A program made the translations under genes and the position numbers. From UBA1952 sp965246905 (GTDB lineage Bacteria > Bacteroidota > Bacteroidia > Chitinophagales > Chitinophagaceae), in contig CBDFFZ010000003.1 in assembly GCA_965246905.1 (NCBI GenBank), positions 1 through 64,000 of the forward strand: DNA of 64,000 nt, given 5' to 3'. Positions 9,141 to 16,523 of the stretch are shown here, piece by piece. The first letter of the stretch is position 1, and the number at the start of each line of letters is the position of its first letter. A model generated the notes under the pieces. The model did no database searches and was not told the DNA's origin. It worked only from the letters and a program-made list of their open reading frames with translations.

Positions 9141-9210
9141 GTATGAACTATGAACTATGATGTATAAACTACTTTACGCGAGCGTTTATAGTTCATACAC
9201 TCATACTTCA
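9141..9210. repeat. Imperfect hairpin of ATGAACT-type tandem words
   Basis: The gap between ftsL and ftsI carries GTATGAACTATGAACTATGA on one side and the complementary pattern GTTTATAGTTCATAC... on the other, around a GC-rich centre (TTTACGCGAGCG). The arms are made of degenerate copies of a 7-8 base word. It sits inside a codirectional gene series, so it is more likely an RNA hairpin or repeat insertion than a full terminator. Similar elements occur at 10590-10656 and 24022-24092. Confidence 0.6.
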
Positions 9211-9213
9211 TAA

Positions 9214-9522
9214 CTATTTTACGACTATTACTTTCGGGCCTTGATTTTCTAAATCCAAACCGACGGGTTCCAGACTTTCGTCTACTTGCGACTGCATGGA
9301 TTTATACATCGTTTCACTTTTTATGGAGGTGTATTCCCACTTTAATTCTTTTATTTCTTTTTGCAAACGCTGTATTTCCCGTACCCCTTTTTCGGCAAAA
9401 TGTGCATTCGCAATGTACAAAATGCCTAATCCGCCGATAAACATGATATAAGAGAAGTTATCAAACACGAGGTTGGTCGTGTGTTGACTGACGTTTAAGG
9501 CGTTTAGTAGTTTGTTTGCCAT
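9214..9522 (-). CDS. ftsL: FtsL-like cell division protein
   Basis: A 102-residue bitopic protein: short polar N-terminus, membrane segment at about residues 24-42 (NFSYIMFIGGLGILYIANA), then a heptad-like coiled-coil region (EIQRLQKEIKELKWEYTSIKSE region, about 50-75). FtsL proteins are poorly conserved, so the call rests on size, topology and position between rsmH and ftsI, where FtsL belongs. It would bridge FtsB/DivIC and the FtsWI synthase at the septum. The Bacteroidota member of this group is often annotated only as an FtsL-like protein. Confidence 0.8.
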   Translation of the reverse strand: MANKLLNALNVSQHTTNLVFDNFSYIMFIGGLGILYIANAHFAEKGVREIQRLQKEIKELKWEYTSIKSETMYKSMQSQVDESLEPVGLDLENQGPKVIVVK

Positions 9523-9652
9523 ACGGTAATGTCACTGCTACGCAGTTTTATAAAGTTTAAAAATGTTGAGAAGTTGAGAATGTTGAAGGGTTGAGAAAGT
9601 ATTAATAACTACTCATTCCACCATGCACACTCAATAATTCATCATTTATAAT

Positions 9653-10579
9653 TCATAATTCTTTTCCCTTCTTTTCTGCTACTCTTAATCTTGCGCTTCT
9701 TGATCTAGTATTTTGCTGTGTTTCTTCCGCACTTGCTTCGATGGGCTTTTTAGTAATTACTTCAAAAGGCCGTTCAATATTTCCGTAAAAATCCTGAATG
9801 ACTTTTCCCTCCACATTACCGGTTTTCAAGTAGTTTTTTACTAATCTATCCTCAATAGAATGAAAAGTAATCACCGCCAATCGTCCGCCCGGAGCCAGCA
9901 TTTCAAAGGCATCCGTCAAAAAATCCTGCAACGAGGCGATCTCTTCATTCACTTCCATGCGCAAGGCCTGAAACACCTGCGATAAATATCGCCAACGCTC
10001 GCCCATCAGGTTCTTTTCGCAGAGTTCCACCAGTTCGCCGGTGGTGCGGAAAGGCCGTTGTTCACGGGTTTGTACGCAGGCCAAAGCGAGGGTTCGAGCG
10101 TTGCGCACTTCGCCGTATTCACTGAAAATGCGCTGTAATTCCTCCGCCGTGTACTTGTTCAACACGTCGGCAGCGGTTTGTCCATCCAGCGTATTCATCC
10201 GCATATCTAACTCCGCCTCAAAACGATAACTAAACCCACGTTCGGCGGTGTCCAGTTGGTGGCTGCTCACGCCCAAGTCAGCGAGAATGCCATCGACCGT
10301 TCCGGGGCGCACCACTTCGGCGCGGAGTTGTCGTTTCAAAAACCGGAAATTGGAATGCACAAAGTGAAAAGCAGAGTTACCAGCAAATTCCTTTTGCTCC
10401 GCATTGTGTTGCGCATCTTCATCCTGGTCAAAAGCAAACAGGCGGCCTTTGCCGCGCAGTTGTTTCAGTATTTCCCCGCTGTGACCGCCGCCACCGAACG
10501 TTGCATCCACGTATGTCCCGGACGGGCGAATACGCAGTGCCTCAATGGATTCGGCAAGCAAAACGGGCGCATGGTACAT
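9653..10579 (-). CDS. rsmH: 16S rRNA (cytosine(1402)-N4)-methyltransferase
   Basis: S-adenosylmethionine-dependent enzyme methylating C1402 in the decoding centre of 16S rRNA; formerly called MraW. The 308-residue protein starts MYHAPVLLAESIEALRI and has the cofactor-binding motif DATFGGGGHSGEIL (about 26-39), ILADLGVSSHQLD and RGFSYRFEAELDMRM (about 105-135), and AVITFHSIEDRLVK near the C-terminus. Length and motifs are standard. It lies immediately after mraZ, as in nearly all dcw clusters, with a word-repeat hairpin in the gap. Confidence 0.96.
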   Translation of the reverse strand: MYHAPVLLAESIEALRIRPSGTYVDATFGGGGHSGEILKQLRGKGRLFAFDQDEDAQHNAEQKEFAGNSAFHFVHSNFRFLKRQLRAEVVRPGTVDGILADLGVSSHQLDTAERGFSYRFEAELDMRMNTLDGQTAADVLNKYTAEELQRIFSEYGEVRNARTLALACVQTREQRPFRTTGELVELCEKNLMGERWRYLSQVFQALRMEVNEEIASLQDFLTDAFEMLAPGGRLAVITFHSIEDRLVKNYLKTGNVEGKVIQDFYGNIERPFEVITKKPIEASAEETQQNTRSRSARLRVAEKKGKEL

Positions 10580-10589
10580 CTTTGTTTAG

Positions 10590-10656
10590 TTATGAGTTAT
10601 GAGGTATGGGTTATGAGTTACCGCGCTCGGCATAACTCATAACTTATAGCTCATAC
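10590..10656. repeat. Imperfect hairpin of TTATGAG-type tandem words
   Basis: Between mraZ and rsmH, the left arm (TATGAGTTATGAGGTATGGG...) and right arm (CATAACTCATAACTTATAGC...) are largely complementary and flank a short CCGCGCTCGG centre. Both arms consist of degenerate tandem copies of ATGAGTT. It is of the same kind as the elements at 9141-9210 and 24022-24092. Its position between two division genes makes it a possible attenuator or mRNA processing site. Confidence 0.6.
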
Positions 10657-11157
10657 CTATTTTAAGTCATCAATCGTCTCCCCTACCCCTTCGTCGCCGC
10701 CGCCCATCACTTGATTGGCAAGGTCGGCGAAACCGTTGGAGTCCATCGCGGCCACCGCCTCGTGTTGCGTCGGCGACCATATTTCAATGCGGTCGTCCAT
10801 AGCGACCAGAATGGCCTCATCGGAGAGGCCCGCGTAATCCAGCAAAGGTTTTTGTAGCAGAATCCGATCCGCGCTATCGGTCGTGATGGGATATGCGCCC
10901 AGATAAAAAGAGCGTATAAAAGCGCGATTGCGGTCGTTGAAGCGATTGAGACGACCCAATTTAGCGGTGATCGCGTCCCAAACCGGCTTCGGGTAGAGCG
11001 TAAGGCACGGCTCAAAACCCCGGTTGACCACAAACTCATAACCGCCCTGTTCGCCATCTGCTGCCGCCGAAGCGGAGAGTTGGCGCAGGAGCGCGGTAGG
11101 TAGGCGCAAGCGACCCTTGTTGTCAAGGGCGACTGGATATTCGCCAATAAGTTGCAT
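10657..11157 (-). CDS. mraZ: Transcriptional regulator MraZ
   Basis: First gene of the division cluster; MraZ is a ring-forming DNA-binding protein that, in other bacteria, represses its own operon. The 166 residues contain two SpoVT/AbrB-type half domains, each with the DxxxR signature: DNKGR at 12-16 and DSADR at 94-98. The start MQLIGEYPVALDNKGR is typical. The C-terminal tail (about 150-166: GGGDEGVGETIDDLK) is acidic and glycine-rich. A promoter with adjacent TGTGG direct repeats lies just upstream, which fits autoregulation. Confidence 0.95.
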   Translation of the reverse strand: MQLIGEYPVALDNKGRLRLPTALLRQLSASAAADGEQGGYEFVVNRGFEPCLTLYPKPVWDAITAKLGRLNRFNDRNRAFIRSFYLGAYPITTDSADRILLQKPLLDYAGLSDEAILVAMDDRIEIWSPTQHEAVAAMDSNGFADLANQVMGGGDEGVGETIDDLK

Positions 11158-11228
11158 TACGGTGTGGGACTAGATTATTTCTGCTGGTAGCCAAACGGCG
11201 CAAGGTGGGTTTCACCGAATATTTACCG

Positions 11229-11264
11229 CCACAAACATAGTTACTTTTCCCACATTTTACCACA
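11229..11264 (-). promoter_or_regulatory. mraZ promoter with putative MraZ operator boxes
   Basis: On the minus strand a perfect -7 motif TATGTTTG lies at 11239-11232, about 75 bases before the mraZ ATG. Directly upstream are two adjacent 10-base repeats, TGTGGTAAAA (11264-11255) and TGTGGGAAAA (11254-11245). A third TGTGG (11233-11229) overlaps the -7 box. The start-to-start distances are 10 and 21 bases, about one and two helix turns. Known MraZ sites are short G-rich boxes repeated with about 10-base period (TGGGN repeats in E. coli), so these are probable operators. A TTTG at a -33-like place precedes the first box. Confidence 0.6.
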
Positions 11265-11621
11265 AAGCAACATTTTTAGGGCAATTTTTATCAGATTTTT
11301 TTGACAAATTTATTTAAACAATTGACTATCATTTAGTTGCGAAATAAGCGAATTTTTGAAAAATGAAGTTTAACATATTCGACCTGGTGAAAATAGCGCA
11401 AAGTCATTCTTGGAAAGGAAATATAGGAGGAGTAAAAGAGATAAGGGGAGAGAAAATGGTGAGAAATCTGGTGGCGGAGGAATGAAGTGGAGAAAAGTGG
11501 AAATCTAAGTAGGACGCCTTTTATAACTTTAAAGCGGCGCAGCAATTTTCGAAAGCAATAAAGAAATTTCTTAGTAGAACCCATTCGTCCTACCCAAAAA
11601 GCCAGCAGACGATATTTTCTT
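11265..11621. other. Divergent intergenic region upstream of mraZ
   Basis: About 360 AT-rich bases between mraZ (minus) and the nucleotidyltransferase gene (plus). A second perfect -7 motif, TAAATTTG, lies on the minus strand at 11312-11305 and could be a distal mraZ promoter. An 83-codon minus-strand frame at 11333-11584 has no recognisable features and is probably not a gene. Nothing else was recognised. Confidence 0.5.
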
Positions 11622-11629
11622 TACCTTTG
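11622..11629 (+). promoter_or_regulatory. -7 promoter element TACCTTTG of the MNT/HEPN pair
   Basis: A perfect TAnnTTTG ends 18 bases before the ATG at 11648. Transcription would start near 11636, giving a leader of about 12 bases. This argues for the ATG at 11648 as start codon, since the earlier in-frame TTG at 11627 lies inside the promoter. Confidence 0.5.
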
Positions 11630-11647
11630 GTGAAAATCTTTCGTCTT

Positions 11648-11968
11648 ATGATCGATAAAAATAGCGTCACTCAGGCGGTAAAGGCCGAGTTGCAAACTCT
11701 GTATGGCAGTCGGTTGGCTAAACTGATTTTGTATGGTTCTTATGCTCGGGGCGATCAGCATGAAGGCTCAGACATTGATTTGTTGGTGGTTTTGAAAGAT
11801 GACAGCATTAAAACTGGCGCAGAACTTCGGTTCATGAATAGCAACCTTTTTAATCTTGAATTGCGTTTCAATACTTCTATTTCTGCGCATCCCACCACTC
11901 TAAATAGGTACAATTCCTCTGATTACTTGTTTTACCAAAATGTACGTCGGGAAGGAATTGAGGTATGA
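11648..11968 (+). CDS. MNT-type nucleotidyltransferase (probable antitoxin)
   Basis: A 106-residue minimal nucleotidyltransferase of the DNA polymerase beta superfamily. The motif GSYARGDQHEGSDIDLLV (about residues 29-46) gives the GSxAR(G) helix cap and the metal-binding DxD. Such proteins, encoded next to HEPN proteins, act as MntA-type antitoxins that AMPylate the HEPN toxin. The gene overlaps the HEPN gene by 4 bases (ATGA), so translation is probably coupled. The ATG at 11648 is chosen because a perfect promoter -7 box occupies the upstream in-frame extension. It could also be an orphan nucleotidyltransferase without toxin-antitoxin function. Confidence 0.85.
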   Translation: MIDKNSVTQAVKAELQTLYGSRLAKLILYGSYARGDQHEGSDIDLLVVLKDDSIKTGAELRFMNSNLFNLELRFNTSISAHPTTLNRYNSSDYLFYQNVRREGIEV

Positions 11969-12342
11969 AAAAGGACGCTGTTAAATTGCTCGCCAGAGCG
12001 GAGGAATGTCCGGAAGAAGCACGGGAACTTCTTGGTTTTCAGCATCATTTGGGCGCAATGAATCGTGCTTACTATTGTGTGTTTGGTTGTGCGCGTGCGC
12101 TCTTGCACGAAAACGGAATTTATGCCAAAACACACCAAGGGGTGCAGGCCAAGTTCAACGAACTTTTTATCAAAACAGCGTTGATGGAAAGGAAACATGG
12201 CGACACTTTGCGCTACGTTTTTGAATTGAGACAGACCAGCGACTACGATTTAGATGCCGACCTAACCGACGAGGATGCCTCCTATGCTATCGAGGCCGCA
12301 CGACAGTTTCTGGAAACGACCAAAATTATCCTCAACCCCTAA
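11965..12342 (+). CDS. HEPN-domain protein with altered catalytic motif
   Basis: A 125-residue all-helical HEPN protein. The segment MNRAYYCVFGCARALLHENG (about 32-51) matches the family pattern NRAYYAMFHAARALL, and KTHQGVQAKFNELF and RQTSDYDLDADLT also fit. In active members the RX4-6H-type motif has His after YYxxF; here that position is Gly (FGC), so the RNase active site is probably incomplete. The ATG overlaps the stop of the nucleotidyltransferase gene by 4 bases. Together they resemble an MNT/HEPN toxin-antitoxin module, perhaps a decayed or repurposed one. A strong hairpin follows the stop codon. Confidence 0.82.
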   Translation: MKKDAVKLLARAEECPEEARELLGFQHHLGAMNRAYYCVFGCARALLHENGIYAKTHQGVQAKFNELFIKTALMERKHGDTLRYVFELRQTSDYDLDADLTDEDASYAIEAARQFLETTKIILNP

Positions 12343-12350
12343 AACAAAAA

Positions 12351-12391
12351 ACCTCCTGATTTATGCAGCAAATGCCACAAAATCAGGAGGT
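12351..12391. terminator. Hairpin after the MNT/HEPN pair
   Basis: Perfect 11-base arms ACCTCCTGATT and AATCAGGAGGT flank a 19-base loop, preceded by an A-run (AAAACAAAAA). It lies 9 bases after the HEPN stop. The T-rich tail on the plus strand is weak; the A-run on the left would act as U-tract for minus-strand transcription from 12460. Confidence 0.6.
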
Positions 12392-12459
12392 TACATAATA
12401 CTATTATAAGTCGGAAGCCGCCTCAAAATTTGAAGCGACTCGTCTTTGGATACAGCAGA

Positions 12460-12681
12460 TTAGTACTCGTCCTCATTGAAAAAGAAGTCATCGTGACGCG
12501 GGTAATCCGGCCAAATGTCCTCGATGCTTTCATAGAGTTCGCCATCGTCGTCCAGTTCTTCCAGATTATCAATCACTTCTGGTGGCGAACCGGAGCGGAT
12601 GCCATAGTCAATAAGTTCATCTTTGGTGGCCGGCCACGGTGCTTCTTCCAGGTGGGAGGCAAGTTCGAGTGTCCAATACAT
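12460..12681 (-). CDS. DUF2795-type small acidic protein
   Basis: A 73-residue acidic protein: MYWTLELASHLEEAPWPATK, then DELIDYGIRSGSPPEVIDNL and a tail rich in Asp, Glu and aromatic residues (IWPDYPRHDDFFFNEDEY). I recognise this as the small conserved Bacteroidota protein assigned to DUF2795, whose function is unknown. The open frame extends 30 codons upstream, but the family begins at this internal ATG, so 12681 is chosen. It is a single gene with about 215 bases to queA. Confidence 0.8.
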   Translation of the reverse strand: MYWTLELASHLEEAPWPATKDELIDYGIRSGSPPEVIDNLEELDDDGELYESIEDIWPDYPRHDDFFFNEDEY

Positions 12682-12897
12682 AATTCTAAAAGTTCGTTTT
12701 GTTGAAAGGTTCCGGTGGTAAAGAACAGGGTTGCAGGGACTTGGTTGCTCCACAACGATTTTTTGCAGCAAATAATTCTTAGACTATTTTATAATTTGAT
12801 TTTAGATGTTGGACTGACACATAAGTACTTGAATCGCAAAGATTCATACAAAGTGGTCAAATGTCCAATGTCAAAATATCCAGTAGTCTGACGATTT

Positions 12898-13962
12898 CTA
12901 CAAAATCAGCATGGCATCGCCGTAACTGTAAAAACGGTATTTCTCTTTCACTGCTTCGCTATATGCTTCCATCGTCAGGTCAAAACCACCGAAAGCCGAC
13001 ACCATAATCAGCAGGCTAGACTTGGGCAGGTGGAAATTAGTGACCATGCTATTCGCAATACTGAAATCGTAAGGCGGATAGATGAACTTGTTGGTCCAGC
13101 CTTCCACGGGTTTCAGAATTTGCTCTGCTGACACCGCTGTTTCGATAGAACGCATTACCGTAGTACCTACTGCACAGATTTTCTTATGGTTGTGCATAGC
13201 CTTGTTCACCGTTTCGGAGGCTTTCGCGTCGATGCGGAAATACTCGGCTTCCATCTTGTGCTTGGACAAATCCTCCACATCTATGGTGCGAAAAGTCCCC
13301 AAACCAATATGCAAAGTCACTTCTGCAAAAGTCACGCCCTTCAATTCCAGGCGTTTCATCAGTTCCCGGCTAAAATGCAGACCCGCCGTTGGAGCGGCCA
13401 CCGCACCAAGTTCTTTGGCGTAAATCGTTTGGTAACGTTCGCGGTCAATGGCTTCCGGCTCCCGCTCAATGTATTTTGGCAGCGGCGTATTGCCCAACTT
13501 GAGCAATTCATTCTGGAAATCATCTTCCGTACCTTCAAACAAAAAGCGGATGGTACGGCCCCGTGAGGTGGTATTGTCCACGACTTCGGCCACGAGTGCG
13601 TCGTTGCCTTGTTCGTCTTCAAAATACAGTTTATTGCCCACCCGAATTTTGCGGGCAGGATCGACCAGCACATCCCACAAACGGGCATCGTGGTTAAGTT
13701 CGCGCAGCAAAAACACTTCGATCTTCGCGCCGGTCTTTTCCTTTTGGCCGAATAAACGGGCCGGAAACACCTTGGTGTTGTTGAAGATCATGGCATCTCC
13801 GTCGCCGAAATAGCCAAGAATATCCTTAAAAAGTTTGTGTTCGATTTTGCCAGTCGAGCGATGTATCACCATCAGGCGGCTTTGATCGCGCTCTTCGCTG
13901 GGGTATTGGGCGATGAGTTCTTTGGGCAGATTGAAATTGAACTGAGAAAGTTTGGTGCGCAT
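12898..13962 (-). CDS. queA: S-adenosylmethionine:tRNA ribosyltransferase-isomerase
   Basis: Transfers and rearranges the ribosyl part of S-adenosylmethionine onto preQ1 in the tRNA wobble position, giving epoxyqueuosine. The 354-residue protein has the expected order of motifs: FNLPKELIAQYPSEERDQSR (N-terminus), FNNTKVFPARLFGQK (about 60), KYIEREPEAIDRERYQT, VAAPTAGLHFS (about 186), HIGLGTFR, and MVTNFHLPKSSLLIMVSAF near the C-terminus. Length is normal. It is monocistronic, followed by the DUF2795 gene on the same strand. Confidence 0.96.
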   Translation of the reverse strand: MRTKLSQFNFNLPKELIAQYPSEERDQSRLMVIHRSTGKIEHKLFKDILGYFGDGDAMIFNNTKVFPARLFGQKEKTGAKIEVFLLRELNHDARLWDVLVDPARKIRVGNKLYFEDEQGNDALVAEVVDNTTSRGRTIRFLFEGTEDDFQNELLKLGNTPLPKYIEREPEAIDRERYQTIYAKELGAVAAPTAGLHFSRELMKRLELKGVTFAEVTLHIGLGTFRTIDVEDLSKHKMEAEYFRIDAKASETVNKAMHNHKKICAVGTTVMRSIETAVSAEQILKPVEGWTNKFIYPPYDFSIANSMVTNFHLPKSSLLIMVSAFGGFDLTMEAYSEAVKEKYRFYSYGDAMLIL

Positions 13963-14106
13963 ATTTTCAGGAAAGAAGACGTACCCGTTGATTTGGATGG
14001 ATACGAACCATCAAGTTTTAGGATCGGTGCAGATTCGGTAAAACCTGTTGCTTTTATAAACAGTAATAATCCAATTTTGTGGCGTAAAACCATTTAAATT
14101 AAGCGA

Positions 14107-14149
14107 TTGCAGCCATTTTCGAGGATAAGACCCTCAAAAATGGCTGCAA
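14107..14149. terminator. 18-bp hairpin downstream of typA / upstream of queA
   Basis: Arms TTGCAGCCATTTTCGAGG (14107-14124) and CCTCAAAAATGGCTGCAA (14132-14149) pair at 17 of 18 positions around a 7-base loop. It lies between typA, whose minus-strand transcript runs into it, and the start of queA. It can act as terminator for typA. The rest of the interval between queA and this hairpin shows nothing recognisable. Confidence 0.65.
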
Positions 14150-14200
14150 AAATAGAATTTATCGGCAAACGAAAGAATATTCCTTTTTTTGTTGATAAAA

Positions 14201-14240
14201 AGCCCCCCTCCTACTCCCCCCGTGAAGGGGGAGGGTACAT
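14201..14240. repeat. C-rich/G-rich hairpin repeat, copy 1
   Basis: AGCCCCCCTCCTACTCCCCC, a short loop, then GGGGGAGGGTACAT. CTCCCCC/GGGGGAG form the stem. A near-identical 39-base sequence occurs at 17786-17824, in the same orientation, with matching flanking bases (AGCCCCC...GAG.GTACAT). This shows a dispersed element rather than a simple terminator. Confidence 0.7.
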
Positions 14241-14333
14241 TGAGCGAGGCTTGGAATTTGTGCTTTGCCAATGGGAAAATCGGTATGTCGCTTTGCCTCA
14301 TTTGCAAATTGCATCTTGCTTATTTGCCCTTTA

Positions 14334-16151
14334 TTACGCCATTGCCATGCCGCCCTTCTGGGAGGCTTTCTTCCGCTCGAAGTCTTTGAGGTACACTTTA
14401 CGCAAGCGAATGCTCTTCGGCGTTACTTCCACATATTCGTCTTCCTGAATGTATTCCAGTGCTTCTTCGAGGCTGAAACGGCGTGGTGGTGGCAAAGAAG
14501 TTTTGTCGTCCGAGCCAGAAGCGCGGTGGTTGGTCAGTTTTTTCGCTTTGGTTACGTTGATGACCAAATCGCCGACACGGTTGTTTTCTCCGATTACTTG
14601 ACCTTCGTAAATCTCTTCGCCGGGTTCGACAAAGAACACGCCGCGATCTTGCAGATTATCAAGGGAATAAGCGATAGCTGTACCGGTTTCCATCACGATC
14701 AGTGAACCGACCTGACGACCAGCAATATCGCCTTTCCAGGGTTCGTAGCCGATCAGGCGGTGCGTCATCACGGCTTCGCCTTGCGTGGCAGTCAGGATAT
14801 TGCTCCGCAAACCGATGATACCGCGCGAAGGAATGTCGAATTTCAACAGAAAACGATCATTTTTCGGTTCCATGCTCTTCATCACGCCTTTACGACGAGT
14901 AACGAATTCGATACACTTGCCGCTGGTTTCTTCCGGTACGTCAATGGTCAATTCCTCAATCGGCTCGCATTTTTGGCCGTTGATTTCTTTTATCAATACT
15001 TGTGGCTGACCGATTTGTAATTCATAACCTTCGCGACGCATCGTTTCGATGAGAATGGCAAGGTGCAATACGCCCCGGCCAAACACCAGAAACGAATCCG
15101 CCGAACCAGTTTCCATCATGCGCATGGCGAGGTTTTTCTCCAATTCCTTTTCCAAACGATCACGCAAGTGACGGCTGGTGACAAATTTTCCTTCCTGACC
15201 AAAAAATGGTGAGTCGTTGATAGTGAACAACATACTCATCGTTGGCTCATCAATGGAGATGGTTTCCAGTGCCTCTGGATTTTCATAATCGGCAATGGTG
15301 TCGCCAATTTCAAAACCTTCCACACCTACTACGGCACAGATATCACCAGCGTCCACGAACGGAACTTCTTTCTTGCCAAGCCCTTCAAACACGAAGATTT
15401 TGGAAATACGGTGCTTTTGGATAACGCCTTCTTTTTTGCAAAGCGACACTTGCTGACCAGCCGTCAAAGTACCACGCGTAAGACGACCCACGGCAATACG
15501 ACCAATATAATTGGAGTAATCGAGGGAAGTAACCAGCATTTGCGGCGTGCCTTGCAGCGCTTCCGGTTCTGGCACGTATTTAATAATGTCGTCGAGCAAC
15601 GTCGTCAGGTTATCCGTTGGATTTTTCCAGTCGTGGCCCATCCAGCCTTGTTTGGCGGAGCCGAATATGACTGGGAAATCAAGTTGGTCTTCGTTGGCAT
15701 CCAAAGCGAACATCAAATCGAACACTTGCTCGTGCGCCCAATCGGGGTTACAGTTTGGTTTGTCGACCTTATTAATGACCACAATGACCTTCTTGCCCAT
15801 TTCCAGGGCTTTTTGCAGCACGAAGCGCGTTTGCGGCATCGGGCCTTCAAAGGCATCCACCAACAGCAACACGCCGTCGGCCATATTGAGCACACGCTCT
15901 ACTTCACCGCCAAAGTCCGAGTGACCTGGGGTATCAATGACGTTGATTTTATAGCCTTTATACGTGATAGACACGTTTTTGGCCAAAATCGTAATGCCGC
16001 GTTCCCGTTCCAGGTCGTTATTGTCCAGAATCAAATCGCCCGATACTTCGTGCTCTTTGAATAACTTGGACGCATGGATGAGTTTGTCAACGAGGGTCGT
16101 CTTGCCGTGGTCGACGTGGGCAATGATGGCAATGTTACGAATGTTCTGCAT
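14334..16151 (-). CDS. typA: Ribosome-associated translational GTPase TypA/BipA
   Basis: A 605-residue translation-factor GTPase that binds the 70S ribosome and assists ribosome assembly and stress adaptation. The G domain is at the N-terminus: AHVDHGKTT (11-19, P-loop), RERGITI (switch I), DTPGHSDFGGE (G3) and NKVDKPNC (G4). Elongation-factor-like domains follow, then a TypA-specific C-terminal region (PSRGIIGLRSNILTATQGEA). Length matches the family. A perfect promoter -7 box lies about 116 bases upstream of the ATG and strong hairpins follow the stop. Confidence 0.97.
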   Translation of the reverse strand: MQNIRNIAIIAHVDHGKTTLVDKLIHASKLFKEHEVSGDLILDNNDLERERGITILAKNVSITYKGYKINVIDTPGHSDFGGEVERVLNMADGVLLLVDAFEGPMPQTRFVLQKALEMGKKVIVVINKVDKPNCNPDWAHEQVFDLMFALDANEDQLDFPVIFGSAKQGWMGHDWKNPTDNLTTLLDDIIKYVPEPEALQGTPQMLVTSLDYSNYIGRIAVGRLTRGTLTAGQQVSLCKKEGVIQKHRISKIFVFEGLGKKEVPFVDAGDICAVVGVEGFEIGDTIADYENPEALETISIDEPTMSMLFTINDSPFFGQEGKFVTSRHLRDRLEKELEKNLAMRMMETGSADSFLVFGRGVLHLAILIETMRREGYELQIGQPQVLIKEINGQKCEPIEELTIDVPEETSGKCIEFVTRRKGVMKSMEPKNDRFLLKFDIPSRGIIGLRSNILTATQGEAVMTHRLIGYEPWKGDIAGRQVGSLIVMETGTAIAYSLDNLQDRGVFFVEPGEEIYEGQVIGENNRVGDLVINVTKAKKLTNHRASGSDDKTSLPPPRRFSLEEALEYIQEDEYVEVTPKSIRLRKVYLKDFERKKASQKGGMAMA

Positions 16152-16266
16152 AGAAAATGATGTTCGGTCTGGGGTCGCTGCTGGCCGTAGCCAAAGAATT
16201 TATGATGTTTTTTCGTGGTTTGGGCCAAATTTTCTCAAAAATAAGGGCCTTTCGCCAAACGAGCCG

Positions 16267-16274
16267 CAAAGGTA
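16267..16274 (-). promoter_or_regulatory. -7 promoter element TACCTTTG of typA
   Basis: On the minus strand a perfect TAnnTTTG, followed by GCGG. It gives a transcription start near 16260 and a typA leader of about 110 bases. No clear -33 element is seen. Confidence 0.5.
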
Positions 16275-16419
16275 CGTCATTCTATAAAACTAAGGAAGAG
16301 AAAAGAGCGTGAAGTTGTTAATAAAATATGAAGTTTCGCCTAACAGTTAATCCAAAATTAAAAAGTAGATTCTGAAAACACAATCTTATTTTTCAAAATA
16401 GCCGCTATATTTGTGCAAC

Positions 16420-16522
16420 TTGTTTGTCAAGCGCCCGGCAGTTTGAGGTTAAGATGTTACCCTGTGCATTCGGAAGAACCAATTGAGAGCGCAGGACGAT
16501 CCTGACGACTGCCGGGCTTTTT
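16420..16522 (+). ncRNA. Small RNA candidate with own promoter and terminator-like stem
   Basis: A perfect -7 box TATATTTG (16406-16413) is followed about 20 bases later by the left arm GCCCGGCAGT (16433-16442). The right arm ACTGCCGGGC (16508-16517) pairs with it perfectly and is followed by TTTTT (16518-16522). The 65 enclosed bases can form CCTGTGC/GCGCAGG, with TTC-GGAA-GAA inside it, or alternatively CAGGA-CGA-TCCTG. No ORF is present. The layout is that of an independently transcribed structured RNA of about 100 bases. It does not match the SRP RNA core or other families I can recall. Confidence 0.5.
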
Positions 16523-16523
16523 G

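Noticed and set aside
9141..10656. CRISPR-like repeats
   Set aside because: The repeated words are short, degenerate and arranged as inverted arms without unique spacers; no cas genes are nearby.
10707..11147. 146-codon frame overlapping mraZ on the same strand
   Set aside because: Out-of-frame shadow of mraZ, which has clear family motifs and a promoter.
11333..11584. 83-codon minus-strand frame upstream of mraZ
   Set aside because: No homology features, lies across a promoter region, and has no start context.
15411..16064. 217-codon plus-strand frame
   Set aside because: Antisense to typA; composition reflects the complementary strand of a conserved gene.
16420..16522. Signal recognition particle (4.5S) RNA
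   Set aside because: A GGAA loop is present, but the invariant SRP core with AGCA opposite the loop is missing and the closing helix does not fit.
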